Source of the DNA: JBBROS01 sp963752225
Lineage (GTDB): Bacteria > Pseudomonadota > Alphaproteobacteria > Acetobacterales > Acetobacteraceae
Reading direction: 5' to 3'
NCBI GenBank assembly: GCA_963752225.1
Contig: CAVVXS010000016.1
Coordinates: forward strand, 1-64,000
Length of the DNA stretch: 64,000 nucleotides
The notes under the pieces: generated by a model
The model's input: only the letters and a program-made list of their open reading frames with translations
The model's database searches: none
What the model was told of the DNA's origin: nothing
Translations under genes and position numbers: made by a program
In this document: piece after piece, positions 1-8,514 of the stretch
Layout: the number at the start of each line of letters is the position of its first letter
How positions within the stretch are numbered: position 1 is the stretch's first letter

Positions 1-780
1 GTGGCCGGCCAGGCGCGCCTCGATGGCTGCCTCGCGGTCGGGCAATTCGGCGGACAGCACCTCGCCGCAGCTCAGTTCGGCCCGCACGATGTCCTCGTAC
101 CTCGCACCCGGCTGCGCGATCACCTCGAGGAACGGGTAGAGCGCGAGCAGGTGCGAGTTGCGGATCACCAGCCGGTCGTCGGGACCGTACATCAGGAAAC
201 CCTGGCTCAGGCTTTCCACGATCACCCCGCGCGTCCGGCTTTCCATCTCCGTCGCCCGCGCCTCGGCGTCCTTGATGCGGGTCGCGTCCAGGATCACGCC
301 GGTCCACAGCACGGACCCGTCCGGGTTGAGCGACGGGCGGGCGATGGCGTGGGTGTAGCGGCGGCTGCCGTCGGCGCGGACGAACGAGGCTTCCACGTCC
401 CAGATCGTCAGCTTGCGCGACGCCTCGATCAGCTTCTCGCGAAACGCGGCCCGGTATTCCGGGCTGTAGCAAGAGAACAGCGCCTCCGGATTCTCGACGA
501 TGGCCGACGGCGACAAGCCGAACAGGTCGTAAGCGCCCTCGCTGATGTAGGTGTAGTAGATCTGCCCCGCGGGCGTGACGATCCGCTGGTAAACCACGCC
601 GGGGATCATGGCGGCGAGCGAAGCGAAGCTGTTGGAGGTGCTGGAAACCGAGACCTTGCCGTAAGCCTGGCTGCCGGCCAGGCTCTGCTCGGGGCCGCGC
701 GCCGCGTCCTGGCTGTCGTCCGCCTGACCTCTCGACACCAGCGGCGGCGCCAAATCGGCCTTCGGTGCGATCACGTTCAT
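1..780 (-). CDS. PAS-domain sensor protein, N-terminal part (runs off the window)
   Basis: The frame opens with ATG at 780 and has no stop before base 1, so only the first 260 residues are visible. After a low-complexity leader of about 50 residues comes a PAS fold (about 55-150; motifs GVVYQRIV, YISEGAYDLFGLSP, and a PAC-like DGSRRYTHAIARP). A second PAS-type segment of the PAS_7 kind follows (about 170-235; SQGFLMYGPDDRLVIRNS). Proteins of this layout normally continue into a histidine kinase, GGDEF or EAL module. That output domain is outside the window, so the role beyond signal sensing is unknown. There is no signal peptide, which suggests a cytoplasmic sensor. Confidence 0.8.
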   Translation of the reverse strand, partial: MNVIAPKADLAPPLVSRGQADDSQDAARGPEQSLAGSQAYGKVSVSSTSNSFASLAAMIPGVVYQRIVTPAGQIYYTYISEGAYDLFGLSPSAIVENPEALFSCYSPEYRAAFREKLIEASRKLTIWDVEASFVRADGSRRYTHAIARPSLNPDGSVLWTGVILDATRIKDAEARATEMESRTRGVIVESLSQGFLMYGPDDRLVIRNSHLLALYPFLEVIAQPGARYEDIVRAELSCGEVLSAELPDREAAIEARLAGH

Positions 781-1055
781 CGGTTCAAATCCATCTGCAA
801 TGCGGCAAGTCAGTAAGCCGTTCATCGCAAGGAATGGTCTGTGCAAGAAATGAAGATGAATTAAGACATGTACGTTGACCGGGCAGGTGGTCAGGCTGCG
901 AGCGCAACCGTGCTGTTTTGTCGGCGAACATGGCGGACGAAGACAAAATCAGACGGCGGCGCTGCACCGACTTTAATCACAAGTTACTGCCCGACTCACG
1001 GCCGTCTCCGCGCGGCTCACGCAAACTCCTGCCGCAACGCCGGTTTCGACTGACG
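781..1055. promoter_or_regulatory. Intergenic region upstream of the PAS sensor
   Basis: This gap lies between the PAS-sensor start and the amidohydrolase stop. It is less GC-rich than its surroundings around 800-900 and should hold the PAS gene promoter. A TTGACC hexamer occurs near 874 on the plus strand, but no convincing paired -10 box was found. Short open frames here (for example minus strand 785-967) show no coding features and are not called. Confidence 0.35.
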
Positions 1056-2162
1056 TCAGGCCGGCAGCCCGAACAGCCGGGCCGCATTGCCGCCGAGGAT
1101 CGCCGCCTTCTCCTCGTCCCCGAGGGTGGTCGTGTTCATCACGTGATCCACCGGATGCAGCTCCCACGGGATCGGGAAGTCGGTGCCCAGCACGATCTGC
1201 CCGGCGCCGACCTGCGCCGCGAGATGGCGCAGCGCCTCGGGCGTGAACACCAGCGAATCGAAATACAACTGGTTCAAGTACTCGGTCGGCTGCTTCTTCA
1301 GCGCCACGCCGGGGTTGCAGTTCTGCGGCGACACGAAGCAGGCATGATCGTTGCGCGGCGCATAGGACCCAAGATAACCGCCGCCATGGGCCGCCAGCAC
1401 CTTCAATCCGGGAAAGCGGTCCAGCGTCCCCTCGAAGATCAGATGCTGCAGCGCGATCGTGGTGTCCAGCGGATTGCCGATCAGGTTCGAAAGCCAGCCA
1501 TTGCCGGCGAACCGCTTGGCCAGCTCGGGCGTGCTCTGCGGATGGATGAACAGCACCGCACCGAGCTCCTCCGCCTTGGCCAGGATGGGGCGGTATTTCG
1601 GCTCGGAGAAACTATCGCCCAGCACGCTGCCGCCGATCGCCGCCCCTTTCAGGCCCTGCTTGCGCACCGCATCCTCGAGCTGCTTCACGGCCAAATCGGG
1701 GAACTGCATCGTCAGCGCGGCAAAGGCGCCGAAGCGGTCGGGATGGGCGGCGACCAGCTCGGCCAAATGCTGGTTGTTCAGCTCGACGATGCGGGCCGCG
1801 CGGTCGCGCTCGGCGGCATACCAGAACGGGTTGATCGACAGCACCTCCAGGTCGATCCCCATCTCGTCCATCGCCTGCAGCCGTCCGGCGACCACGTCCG
1901 GCACGGCGAGGAAATGCTCGGCGACGCCCTTGGTCGCAGGCACCACCGCCTGCGCGCCGGTCCCCAGCAGCTCGAGCGCGTCGGCGAAGATGCAATGCGC
2001 GTGGGCGTCGACGGTGCGCACCCGCCGGCCGCCGACGCTCACCGGCAGCCGCGCCGCTTGCCCGCCCGCTCCCCCGGCCGTTTGCCCACGCGCGGCGTCC
2101 AGCATGCAGCAGGAGCAGAACGCAAGCCCCGCGCTCGCAAGCAATCCCCTTCGTGTGAACAT
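1056..2162 (-). CDS. Secreted amidohydrolase-2 family metal-dependent hydrolase
   Basis: This 368-residue protein has the amidohydrolase-2 (ACMSD-like TIM barrel) pattern: a metal-binding HxH at H54/H56 (DAHAHC), a mid-barrel LFIHPQST, a LAAHGGGYLGSY segment and a late GTDFPIPW carrying the last metal/catalytic Asp. The family hydrolyses or decarboxylates cyclic or aromatic carboxylates; the substrate is not readable. The N-terminus MFTRRGLLASAG resembles a twin-arginine leader and is followed by a hydrophobic Cys-rich stretch, so export is likely. It stands head-to-head with the tripartite tricarboxylate transporter genes, which fits a role in processing an organic acid taken up by them. That link is inferred. 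Confidence 0.85.
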   Translation of the reverse strand: MFTRRGLLASAGLAFCSCCMLDAARGQTAGGAGGQAARLPVSVGGRRVRTVDAHAHCIFADALELLGTGAQAVVPATKGVAEHFLAVPDVVAGRLQAMDEMGIDLEVLSINPFWYAAERDRAARIVELNNQHLAELVAAHPDRFGAFAALTMQFPDLAVKQLEDAVRKQGLKGAAIGGSVLGDSFSEPKYRPILAKAEELGAVLFIHPQSTPELAKRFAGNGWLSNLIGNPLDTTIALQHLIFEGTLDRFPGLKVLAAHGGGYLGSYAPRNDHACFVSPQNCNPGVALKKQPTEYLNQLYFDSLVFTPEALRHLAAQVGAGQIVLGTDFPIPWELHPVDHVMNTTTLGDEEKAAILGGNAARLFGLPA

Positions 2163-2312
2163 GGCGTGCCCTCCCGTCTTGGTTCTGTTTGCCCCGACGT
2201 TAGCGGGTTGCCGGGCCGCCGTCCCAGCCCCCCCCCGGGGCTCGCCCGCCAACCCGGTCGTGATACGCTGCGCGGAACGCGGCGCAGCCAGACGCCGCAA
2301 CGGAGGACGTGC

Positions 2313-3284
2313 ATGAACAAGCTGACGCGGCGGAGCGCCGTTCTCGGCAGCGCCGGAGCGCTCCTCGCGGCCCGGGCACGGGCGGCCCGCTACCCGGACC
2401 GGCCGGTGAAGATCATCGTGCCGTTCGCCCCGGCCGGCCCGACCGACATCATGGCGCGCGTGCTCGCCGCCCATCTCGGCGAACGCCTGGACGGCTCCTT
2501 CATCGTCGAGAACCGCCCCGGCGCCGGCGGCAACATCGGCGCCGGCGTCGTCGCCTACGCCGACCCCGACGGCTACACCCTGCTGCTCACCTCGAGCGCC
2601 CTCGTCGTCAACCCCGGGCTCTACAAGCGCGTCCCCTACGACCCCGCCCGGGATTTCGCGCCCGTCGCCGAGCTCGGCACCTCCCCCAACATCTTCCTGG
2701 CCGACCCGAAAAGCGGCATCACCTCGATCGCCGGGCTCATTGCCAAGGCCAAGGCCGACCCGGCGGCGCTCAGCTACGCCAGCGCCGGCATCGGCACCAC
2801 GCCGCATCTGTCGGGCGAGCTGCTGAAGGCCGACGCCGGCATCACCATGACGCACGTGCCGTTCGGCGGCGCCGGCCCGGCCATCCAGGCGATCATGGGA
2901 TCGACCACGCCGATCTGCTGCGTGTCGCTGCCGCCGGCCCGCGCGCTGGTCGCCGCCGGGTCGCTGCGCGGCTTGGCGGTGACCGGCACGGCGCGCTGGC
3001 CCGACCTGCCGGACGTGCCCACCATGGTCGAGCTCGGCTACCCCGGCTTCGTCACCGACACGTTCCAGGGCTTCCTGGCGCCGGCCGGAACACCGCCGCC
3101 CATCGTCGCCGCCCTGACCGGCGCCGCCCTGGCCATCCTGAACGACCCGCCCGTCCGCGCACAGCTTCAAGCCAACGGGTTCGAGGTGATCGCCCGCGGC
3201 CCCGACGGCATGAAGCAACGCATCGACACCGAGGTTCCGAAATGGCGCGCGCTGGTGCAGAAAGCCGGCATCACCCCGGTGTAG
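2313..3284 (+). CDS. Tripartite tricarboxylate transporter substrate-binding protein (Bug/TctC family)
   Basis: This 323-residue periplasmic binding protein has a cleavable leader (about 1-25, ending near ARARAA) and the typical Bug-family opening YPDRPVKIIVPFAPAGPTD. GGNIGA and the later VTGTARWPDLPDVPT and AGTPPPIV segments are family hallmarks. It captures small carboxylates for the TctAB membrane unit encoded just downstream. The ATG at 2313 was chosen because it directly precedes the signal peptide and follows a purine-rich GGAGG at 2302-2306; the longer upstream open frame is a shadow of the opposite-strand amidohydrolase. Bug proteins are greatly expanded in beta- and alphaproteobacteria, so the ligand cannot be assigned. 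Confidence 0.93.
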   Translation: MNKLTRRSAVLGSAGALLAARARAARYPDRPVKIIVPFAPAGPTDIMARVLAAHLGERLDGSFIVENRPGAGGNIGAGVVAYADPDGYTLLLTSSALVVNPGLYKRVPYDPARDFAPVAELGTSPNIFLADPKSGITSIAGLIAKAKADPAALSYASAGIGTTPHLSGELLKADAGITMTHVPFGGAGPAIQAIMGSTTPICCVSLPPARALVAAGSLRGLAVTGTARWPDLPDVPTMVELGYPGFVTDTFQGFLAPAGTPPPIVAALTGAALAILNDPPVRAQLQANGFEVIARGPDGMKQRIDTEVPKWRALVQKAGITPV

Positions 3285-3289
3285 CGGGC

Positions 3290-3345
3290 CTGGGGACGCC
3301 GTCCCCAGCGGGCCGAGGGCGGCGCCCTTGGGCGGCACCGCCCGT
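3290..3345. repeat. GC-rich palindromic repeat, family A (between binding protein and TctB)
   Basis: CTGGGGACGCCGTCCCCAG forms a near-perfect hairpin directly after the binding-protein stop, followed by a second GC-rich inverted segment around 3317-3340. It matches the pattern of other gene-end palindromes in this window (15920s, 16560s, 22770s, 24450s, 45640s, 49700s). No T-run follows, so it is not a textbook terminator, though it may attenuate transcription into tctB. Confidence 0.6.
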
Positions 3346-3448
3346 TGTGGCCCCCACTGACCGAGCGCTACGCTGGTACTCCGATGCACGAAACGTCCCC
3401 CAGCCACCGGCCCCATATCGGTTTTCAGCAGCCGGGGACGCCGCCCGA

Positions 3449-3907
3449 GTGAACTTCCTCCGTCGCCGCGACACCTTGGCCGGCTTGCTGATGGCGCTGA
3501 TCGGTGCCGGCGCCATCGTCGAGGGCCAGAGCTACGGCTTCGGCACGCTCGGCAACATCGGCTCCGGCTTCTTCCCCGTCATGCTCGGCGCCGGCCTCGT
3601 CGCCATGGGCGCGCTGATGGCCGCAACCGCCGGCCGCACCGCCGGTGACCACGCCGCCGCATCCGCCCCGGATTGGCGCGGCACCGTCGCCATCACCGCG
3701 GCAGTGGCGTTGTTCATCGCGCTCGCCAACGCCGCCGGCTTGGCACCCGCCACCTTCGCCTGCGTGTTCGCCGGCGCCCTCGGTACCCGAACCACCACGG
3801 CCCGCGAAGCCGCACTGCTCGCGCTCGGCGTCACCGTGTTCGGCGTGCTGCTGTTCTCCCTGGGCTTGAAGGTGCAATTCCCCATCATCCGCGGAGTGCT
3901 GCCGTGA
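3449..3907 (+). CDS. tctB: Tripartite tricarboxylate transporter TctB (small membrane subunit)
   Basis: A 152-residue hydrophobic protein with four predicted membrane segments matches the TctB family in length and position. The N-terminal RRRDTLAGLLMALIGAGAIVEG and the GFFPVMLGAGL segment are typical. The start is taken as GTG at 3449, since upstream sequence is repeat-derived and no ATG fits. The stop overlaps the tctA start (GTGA, 3904-3907), indicating translational coupling. With TctA and the binding protein it forms a proton- or sodium-driven carboxylate importer of the inner membrane. Confidence 0.85.
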   Translation: MNFLRRRDTLAGLLMALIGAGAIVEGQSYGFGTLGNIGSGFFPVMLGAGLVAMGALMAATAGRTAGDHAAASAPDWRGTVAITAAVALFIALANAAGLAPATFACVFAGALGTRTTTAREAALLALGVTVFGVLLFSLGLKVQFPIIRGVLP

Positions 3908-5430
3908 TCGAGACCGGGTTCCTGGGGCTGGTGCACGGCTTCTCGGTGGCGCTGCTGCCGCACAACCTGATGTGGTGCTTCATCGGCGTCATGGTCGGCA
4001 ACCTGGTCGGCGTGCTGCCCGGCATGGGCGTGCTGTCCACCATCTCCATCCTGCTGCCGCTGACCTTCTCGATGCACCCGGTCGGCGCCTTGCTGATGCT
4101 GGCCGGCATCTACTACGGCGCCCAATACGGCGGCGCGATCTGCTCCATCCTGCTCAACCTGCCCTGCCACCCGCCCCACGCCGTCACCTGCCTCGACGGC
4201 TACCCGATGACCAAGGCCGGACGCGGCGGCGTAGCGCTCGGCATCACCATGCTGGCCGCCGTCATCGGCGCCGCCTTCGGCATCGTGCAGATGATCGTGC
4301 TGGCGCCGTTCATCGCCAACATCGCCTTCCAGTTCGGCCCGCAGGAGATCTGCACCCTCATGCTGCTCGGCCTGCTGGCCGGCTCCACGCTGGCGAAAGG
4401 CTCGCCGGTCAAGGGCGTCGCCATGACCCTGCTCGGCATCCTGCTCAGCCTGGTCGGCACCGACGTCAACACCGGCAATGAACGCTTCACCTTCGGCCTC
4501 GTGCAACTGTCCGACGGGGTCGAGCTCGTCGCCCTCTCGCTCGGCCTGTTCGGCATCGCCGAATTCCTCAAAAGCGTCAACGCCGTCGCCCCGGTGGTGA
4601 CCCGCTCGGTGCGGCTCGGCTTCCGCGACCTCCGCCCGCAGCGGGACGACGTCAAGCGCGCCCTGCCGGCCATCTTCCGCGGCACGATCATCGGCAGCCT
4701 CTGCTCGCTGATCCCCGGCACCGGCCCGACGATCGCCTCCTTCATCGCCTACGCCACCGAAAAGAAGCTGTCCAAAACCCCGCAGCACTTCGGCCGCGGC
4801 GCCGTCGAAGGCGTCGCCAGCCCCGAAGCCTCGACCCACTCGGCCGTTCAAGGAGACTTTATTCCTACAATGAGCCTGGGCATCCCGGGCGACGCCGTCA
4901 TGGCGCTGCTGCTCGGCGCCTTGATGATCCACGGCATCCAGCCGGGCCCGCGGCTGATCGTCGAGCAGCCCGACATCTTCTGGGGCCTGATCGCTAGCTT
5001 CTGGATCGGCAACCTGATCCTGGTCGTGCTGAACGTGCCGATGATCGGGCTCTGGGTCCGTCTGCTGAGCGTGCCTTACCGCTTCCTCTACCCGGCGGCG
5101 CTGTTCTTCGTCTGCATCGGCGTATTCGCCGCCCGCAACGAGATGTTCGACGTCGGCGCCACCCTGCTGTTCGGCGCCGTCGGCTACCTCCTCCTCCAGC
5201 TCGGCTTCGAACCGGCCCCGATCCTGCTCGGCTTCGTCCTCGGCCCCCGCCTGGAAGAAAACTTCCGCCGCGCCGTGCTGCTCTCCCGCGGCAGCCTACA
5301 GACCTTCGTGGACCGCCCGATCAGCGCCGTCTTCGTGGCCATGAGCGCGGTGCTGATCCTGGCGCAAATCTACGCCGCGCTCCGCCGGACCAAGCCGCCG
5401 GTCGTGGTGCCGGAGGGGGCATTCGACTAG
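3904..5430 (+). CDS. tctA: Tripartite tricarboxylate transporter TctA (large permease subunit)
   Basis: This 508-residue polytopic protein has the TctA signature: an N-terminal GVLPGMGVLSTISILLPLTF-type segment, YYGAQYGGAICSILLNLP, and a second related half with LIPGTGPTIASFIAYATEKK and MSLGIPGDAVMALLLGA. These internally repeated Gly/Pro-rich loops are characteristic of the family. GTG at 3904 overlaps the tctB stop by four bases. The stop (5428-5430) overlaps the stop of the convergent deacetylase-like gene. Length equals the family norm of about 500 residues, so the gene looks intact. It is the transport channel of the system; the substrate is unknown. Confidence 0.95.
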   Translation: MIETGFLGLVHGFSVALLPHNLMWCFIGVMVGNLVGVLPGMGVLSTISILLPLTFSMHPVGALLMLAGIYYGAQYGGAICSILLNLPCHPPHAVTCLDGYPMTKAGRGGVALGITMLAAVIGAAFGIVQMIVLAPFIANIAFQFGPQEICTLMLLGLLAGSTLAKGSPVKGVAMTLLGILLSLVGTDVNTGNERFTFGLVQLSDGVELVALSLGLFGIAEFLKSVNAVAPVVTRSVRLGFRDLRPQRDDVKRALPAIFRGTIIGSLCSLIPGTGPTIASFIAYATEKKLSKTPQHFGRGAVEGVASPEASTHSAVQGDFIPTMSLGIPGDAVMALLLGALMIHGIQPGPRLIVEQPDIFWGLIASFWIGNLILVVLNVPMIGLWVRLLSVPYRFLYPAALFFVCIGVFAARNEMFDVGATLLFGAVGYLLLQLGFEPAPILLGFVLGPRLEENFRRAVLLSRGSLQTFVDRPISAVFVAMSAVLILAQIYAALRRTKPPVVVPEGAFD

Positions 5431-6287
5431 GCGGCGGGAAGCCCCTGGCCTAAACGACCGCACCCCAACGCATCATGCTCCGTCAAAAACGCCTCTCCAT
5501 CCCCATGGACCAGCGCCAAGCACCGCGCGAACTCGATGGCCCCGAATGGCCGCCCGAACACATGCGCATGCACCGTCACATCGAGGCACGCCGGACGCCG
5601 ACGCAGCGCCGGCCAGCCCTCCAGGATGCGCGCGAGCGTGCGGGTGAACGCCTCCGGCTCGTTGCCGTAACGAACACTCAGCGGCATGTCGTTCACTTCC
5701 ATGGTGAACGGCACCGCGGTGATCGGCCCGCTCGCCGTCTCTATCGTCCGCGGCAGGTCGTGGTCGAAGAAGTCCGCGTGCCATGACAGCTCGGCCGCCG
5801 CCAGCAGCGTGGTCGTGCGCGCGGACGGCGTGCAGCGGGGGCTGATCCAGCCGCGCGGCCGCTGCCCGCTCGCCGCTTCCAGTGCCTCGAGGCAGCGCTC
5901 GAGGTCCGCCGCTTCCGCCGCCGCGTCCTGGGTGGCGGGGATGATCTCCTGAGCCCAGCCATGGGCAGCGATCGGATGCCCGGCGCGCGCGATCGCCTGC
6001 ATCAGCTCGGGGTAGCGCCCGGCCAGGATGCCGCTGACGTAGAACACCGCTTGCACCCCGGCGGCGTCCAGCACGTCCAGCAGCCGCCACGCGCCCGCAT
6101 TCGGGCCATACTCGGCCCAGGACCGCGCTTGCAGGTCGAGCACGCCGGGCTTCAGCACATTGCCCATCGGCCCGACGCCGGGCGCGGCGCCGTCGCTCCA
6201 GCCTTCGAGCATGACGCTGACGGAGACGGCCAGGCTTTTGCCCGTGGGCCATCCACTGGGCCAGCAAGCGGGGAGGGATGTTTGCAT
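5427..6287 (-). CDS. Polysaccharide deacetylase (NodB-homology) family protein
   Basis: A 286-residue protein related to the polysaccharide deacetylase/PuuE-type allantoinase group. Visible features are the LAVSVSVMLEGW opening strand, GAWRLLDVLDAAGVQAVFYVSG, RYPELMQAIARAGHPIAAHGW (metal-site loop) and a late VHAHVFGRP. The usual DD pair after the first strand is replaced by EGW, as often seen in the PuuE-like branch, so the catalytic residues are uncertain. No signal peptide is evident, suggesting a cytoplasmic enzyme acting on a C-N bond of a small molecule. It is convergent with tctA and divergent from livK. ATG at 6287 was chosen because upstream sequence loses similarity. Confidence 0.8.
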   Translation of the reverse strand: MQTSLPACWPSGWPTGKSLAVSVSVMLEGWSDGAAPGVGPMGNVLKPGVLDLQARSWAEYGPNAGAWRLLDVLDAAGVQAVFYVSGILAGRYPELMQAIARAGHPIAAHGWAQEIIPATQDAAAEAADLERCLEALEAASGQRPRGWISPRCTPSARTTTLLAAAELSWHADFFDHDLPRTIETASGPITAVPFTMEVNDMPLSVRYGNEPEAFTRTLARILEGWPALRRRPACLDVTVHAHVFGRPFGAIEFARCLALVHGDGEAFLTEHDALGCGRLGQGLPAA

Positions 6288-6389
6288 GCGGAAGCGGTCC
6301 TTCGTGACGCGGGCCGCCACCTTGCTGCCGGTCGGGGCTTCATGTGAAGCTGGCCATGGCGGGCGCACGATCCGCACCGGGGGAACGGG

Positions 6390-7646
6390 ATGATTTCGAA
6401 GCGGTTGCTGCTGACGGGTTCGGCTGCCACGATGCTGGCGCCGGCCGGCATGGCTCGGGCGCAAGCCGCGGAGGCGGTGAAGATCGGCGCCATCTACCCG
6501 CTCACCGGCGGCACCGCCTCGGCCGGCACCGCGTTGCGCGACGCGGTCGAGATCGCCGCCGAGATCATCAACACCCCGCACCCCGAACTCGCCGCCTTGC
6601 CCTTGGCCGCCACCGCCGGCCTGCCGGGCCTAGGTGGCCGCAAGGTCGAGCCGGTATTCGCCGACCACCAGGGCAACCCGGCCACCGCGCAGAACCAGGC
6701 GCTCCGCCTCATCACCCAGGACAAGGTCGTCGCCATGGTCGGCGCCTACCAGTCCAGCGCCACCCTGACCGCGAGCGCGGTCGCCGAGCGCTACGGCATT
6801 CCCTACGTCGCCGGCGAGGCGAGCGCCCCCAGCCTCACCGTGCGCGGCTTCAAGTGGTTCTTCCGCCCGACCCCGATCGGCACCGATTTCGGCGCCGCCT
6901 ACGCCGACTTCCTGTCCGGCCTGGGGGCGAAGGGGCGCACGGTGAAATCCGTCGCCATGGTCAACGAGAACACCGAATACGGCACCTCGACCGGCGACGC
7001 GATCAGCAGGGCGCTCGACGCCAAGGGCCTCAAGCCCGCCCTCCGCATCGCCTACTCCGCCAACAGCAGCGACGTCAGCGCGCAAGTGCTGCAACTCAAA
7101 CAGGCCAACCCCGACGTGGTCATCTTCGTCAGCTACACGTCCAACTCGATCCTGTTCATGAAAACGATGAAGTCGCTCGACTGGAAGCCGCCGGTGCTGA
7201 TCGGCGACGACAGCGGCTTCTCCGACACCGCCTTCATCGCCGCGGTCGGCGACCTCGCCGAGGGTGCCGTCAACCGCAGCTCCTACGACATCGGCAAGCC
7301 CGGCACCGTCCCGTTCCTGGTCAACGAAATCTACAAGAAGAAGGCCGGCCACGACCTCGACGACACCAGCGCGCGCGGCCTGCAAGGCTTCCTTGTGCTG
7401 TGTGAGGCGATCAACCGCGCCGGTGCCACCGAGCCCTCCAAGATCCAGGCCGCCTTGCGCGCCACCGACCTCAAGGCCGACCAGCTCATGATCGGTTATG
7501 ACGGCGTGAAGTTCGCGGACGACGGGCAGAACGAGCGCGCGGCCACCCTGCTGGTGCAGCTTCGCCACCGCGCTTACGTCCCGGTCTGGCCCGACAAGGC
7601 GGCCGTGAGCCCGGCAGAATTGCCGTTCAAGGGCTGGGTCCCATAA
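6390..7646 (+). CDS. livK: Branched-chain amino acid-type ABC transporter substrate-binding protein
   Basis: This 418-residue periplasmic binding protein of the Leu/Ile/Val (type I) family has a signal peptide (about 1-28, ending MARAQA). The mature start EAVKIGAIYPLTGG is typical, followed by AVAMVGAYQSSATLTASAVAERYGIPYV and a C-terminal GYDGVKFADDGQNE. It is the first of five genes with tiny gaps or overlaps (livKHMGF), so it almost certainly feeds that permease. Members bind amino acids, amides, urea or aromatic acids, so branched-chain amino acids are only one possibility. Confidence 0.93.
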   Translation: MISKRLLLTGSAATMLAPAGMARAQAAEAVKIGAIYPLTGGTASAGTALRDAVEIAAEIINTPHPELAALPLAATAGLPGLGGRKVEPVFADHQGNPATAQNQALRLITQDKVVAMVGAYQSSATLTASAVAERYGIPYVAGEASAPSLTVRGFKWFFRPTPIGTDFGAAYADFLSGLGAKGRTVKSVAMVNENTEYGTSTGDAISRALDAKGLKPALRIAYSANSSDVSAQVLQLKQANPDVVIFVSYTSNSILFMKTMKSLDWKPPVLIGDDSGFSDTAFIAAVGDLAEGAVNRSSYDIGKPGTVPFLVNEIYKKKAGHDLDDTSARGLQGFLVLCEAINRAGATEPSKIQAALRATDLKADQLMIGYDGVKFADDGQNERAATLLVQLRHRAYVPVWPDKAAVSPAELPFKGWVP

Positions 7647-7656
7647 GCGCCCCGCC

Positions 7657-8514
7657 TTGATCCTCCTGCAGGTGATCGTCAGCGGGCTGCTGATGGGGGC
7701 GGTATATGCGCTGTTCTCCTCCGGCCTGACGCTGATCTGGGGCATGATGAACGTCGTCAACTTCGCCCACGGCGACTTCGTCATGCTCGGCATGTACGTC
7801 GCCTTCTTCACCTACACGCTGCTGGGCCTCGGCCCCTTGGCGTCGGCGCCGCTGGCGGCACTCGCCTTGGCCGCCGTGGGCGTCGCCGTCTATTTCGGCC
7901 TGATCCGCCACGTCATGCGCGGGCCGATGCTCGGCCAGATCCTGTCCACCTTCGGCCTCGCCTTGCTGCTGCGCTACGGCGCGTTCTGGGCCTTCAGCTC
8001 CAACTTCGTCACCTTGCCGGATACGCTGGTCGGCGGCACCTTCGCGCTCGGCGGCCTGCGGATCGAGGCGGCGCGCCTGCTCGCCGGCGCCGTCGCCTTG
8101 CTGCTGACCCTGGCCATGCATCTGATGCTCACCCGCACCATGCTCGGCAGCCGCCTGCTCGCCGTGTCCGAGGATCGTTCGGCGGCGATGCTCGTCGGCA
8201 TCCGCCCGGAACCGATGCAGGCGCTGGCCTGGGCCTTGGCCGGCGCCAGCACCGGCATCGCCGGCGCTTTGATCGCCCTGTTCTTCTACATCGCGCCGAC
8301 CGTGGGCGAGGCGCTGACCCTGATCGCCTTCATCACCGTCTGCCTCGGCGGCTTCGGCAGCGTGCCCGGCGCCTTGATCGCCGGCCTGCTGATCGGCGTC
8401 ATCCAGGCTCTGTCGGCCTTCTGGGCCGGCGCCGCCTACCAGGACGTCGTGATCTACGCGCTGTTCCTCGCTCTGCTCTGGGTCCGCCCGCAAGGCCTGT
8501 TGGGCCGCGCATGA
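7657..8514 (+). CDS. livH: Branched-chain amino acid-type ABC transporter permease (LivH)
   Basis: A 285-residue membrane protein with about eight hydrophobic segments and the LivH hallmarks: GLLMGAVYALFSSGLTLIWGMMNVVNFAHGDF near the N-terminus, and ALAWALAGASTGIAGAL plus GGFGSVPGALIAGLLIG in the second half. It begins with TTG at 7657, ten bases after the livK stop; no ATG lies close to the conserved N-terminus. Its stop overlaps the livM start (ATGA, 8511-8514). It forms half of the inner-membrane channel. Confidence 0.94.
   Translation: MILLQVIVSGLLMGAVYALFSSGLTLIWGMMNVVNFAHGDFVMLGMYVAFFTYTLLGLGPLASAPLAALALAAVGVAVYFGLIRHVMRGPMLGQILSTFGLALLLRYGAFWAFSSNFVTLPDTLVGGTFALGGLRIEAARLLAGAVALLLTLAMHLMLTRTMLGSRLLAVSEDRSAAMLVGIRPEPMQALAWALAGASTGIAGALIALFFYIAPTVGEALTLIAFITVCLGGFGSVPGALIAGLLIGVIQALSAFWAGAAYQDVVIYALFLALLWVRPQGLLGRA

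Noticed and set aside
785..967. 60-codon minus-strand open frame upstream of the PAS sensor
   Set aside because: No ribosome site, no recognisable domain, and it lies in the probable promoter region.
1132..1149. TCATCACGTGATCCA as a second parS site
   Set aside because: It has a CACGTG core, but the flanks do not match parS and it lies inside the amidohydrolase coding sequence.
918..2312. Long open frame on the plus strand upstream of the TctC-like start
   Set aside because: It is antisense to a convincing amidohydrolase, has Arg/Gln-rich low-complexity translation typical of GC-rich shadow frames, and joins the real binding protein only because no stop intervenes.
3532..4932. 466-codon open frame antisense to tctB/tctA
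   Set aside because: The translation is rich in Gly/Asp/Gln/His with no domain, and the opposite strand encodes well-conserved TctB and TctA.
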